Of a DNA stretch of 6,273 nucleotides, positions 6,261 to 6,273 are shown piece after piece. Location: the NCBI GenBank assembly GCA_026224995.1, contig JAMFRX010000244.1, positions 1 through 6,273 of the forward strand, read 5' to 3'. The first letter of the stretch is position 1. Each line of letters begins with the position of its first letter. The notes below the pieces were generated by a model. It was not told the DNA's origin. It ran no database searches and saw only the letters and a list, made by a program, of their open reading frames with translations. The position numbers and the translations under genes were made by a program. This stretch comes from Puia dinghuensis. GTDB taxonomy: Bacteria > Bacteroidota > Bacteroidia > Chitinophagales > Chitinophagaceae.

Positions 6261-6273
6261 AGACAGCAAAAAT

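Noticed and set aside
6261..6269. TTG at 6269 as the start of the glutaminyl cyclase (305 residues)
   Set aside because: The ATG at 6260 gives a compact lipoprotein signal with Cys at residue 21; the TTG adds only Leu and Ser codons with no ribosome-binding site visible.

Overview
The window looks like a chromosomal segment of a Bacteroidota bacterium, most likely near the Chitinophagaceae (inference). The grounds are a TonB-receptor-type barrel protein with the C-terminal signature typical of the phylum, a membrane-anchored CCDC81-type HU protein, a beta-propeller glutaminyl cyclase made as a lipoprotein, weak or absent Shine-Dalgarno sequences, and a signal peptide followed by glutamine. 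Base composition is moderately GC-rich throughout, and nothing suggests recent transfer. I see no tRNA, rRNA, CRISPR array, insertion sequence or phage gene.

Layout. Positions 1-2076 (+) are the 3' part of a long tetratricopeptide-repeat (TPR) gene that begins upstream of the window. Two bases later comes a 547-residue outer-membrane beta-barrel gene (2079-3722, +) that resembles the barrel of a TonB-dependent receptor but is too short to hold the usual plug. The only real intergenic region (3723-3845, 123 bp) carries two perfect inverted repeats, of 8 bp and 16 bp, and a plausible Bacteroidota-type promoter. A second + strand unit follows: a 199-residue HU-CCDC81-like protein with one membrane segment (3846-4445) and, 8 nt later, a class I SAM-dependent methyltransferase with an N-terminal CxxC...CxxC motif (4454-5350). 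The last gene (5352-6260, -) is a type I glutaminyl-peptide cyclotransferase lipoprotein. It converges on the methyltransferase with one base between the stop codons.

How they may work together. The TPR and barrel genes are almost certainly co-transcribed and probably form an envelope module, with a TPR scaffold serving an outer-membrane barrel; the cargo is unknown. The HU-like protein may tether DNA or another cytoplasmic partner to the inner membrane, and its pairing with the methyltransferase is unexplained. The cyclase would convert N-terminal Gln of exported proteins to pyroglutamate. The barrel protein here is predicted to start with Gln after signal-peptide cleavage, so it is a plausible substrate. 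No clearly new defence or mobile system is visible. The less ordinary points are the plugless barrel with its TPR partner, the HU-CCDC81 protein without a SPOR domain, and the strong non-terminator-like hairpin before it.
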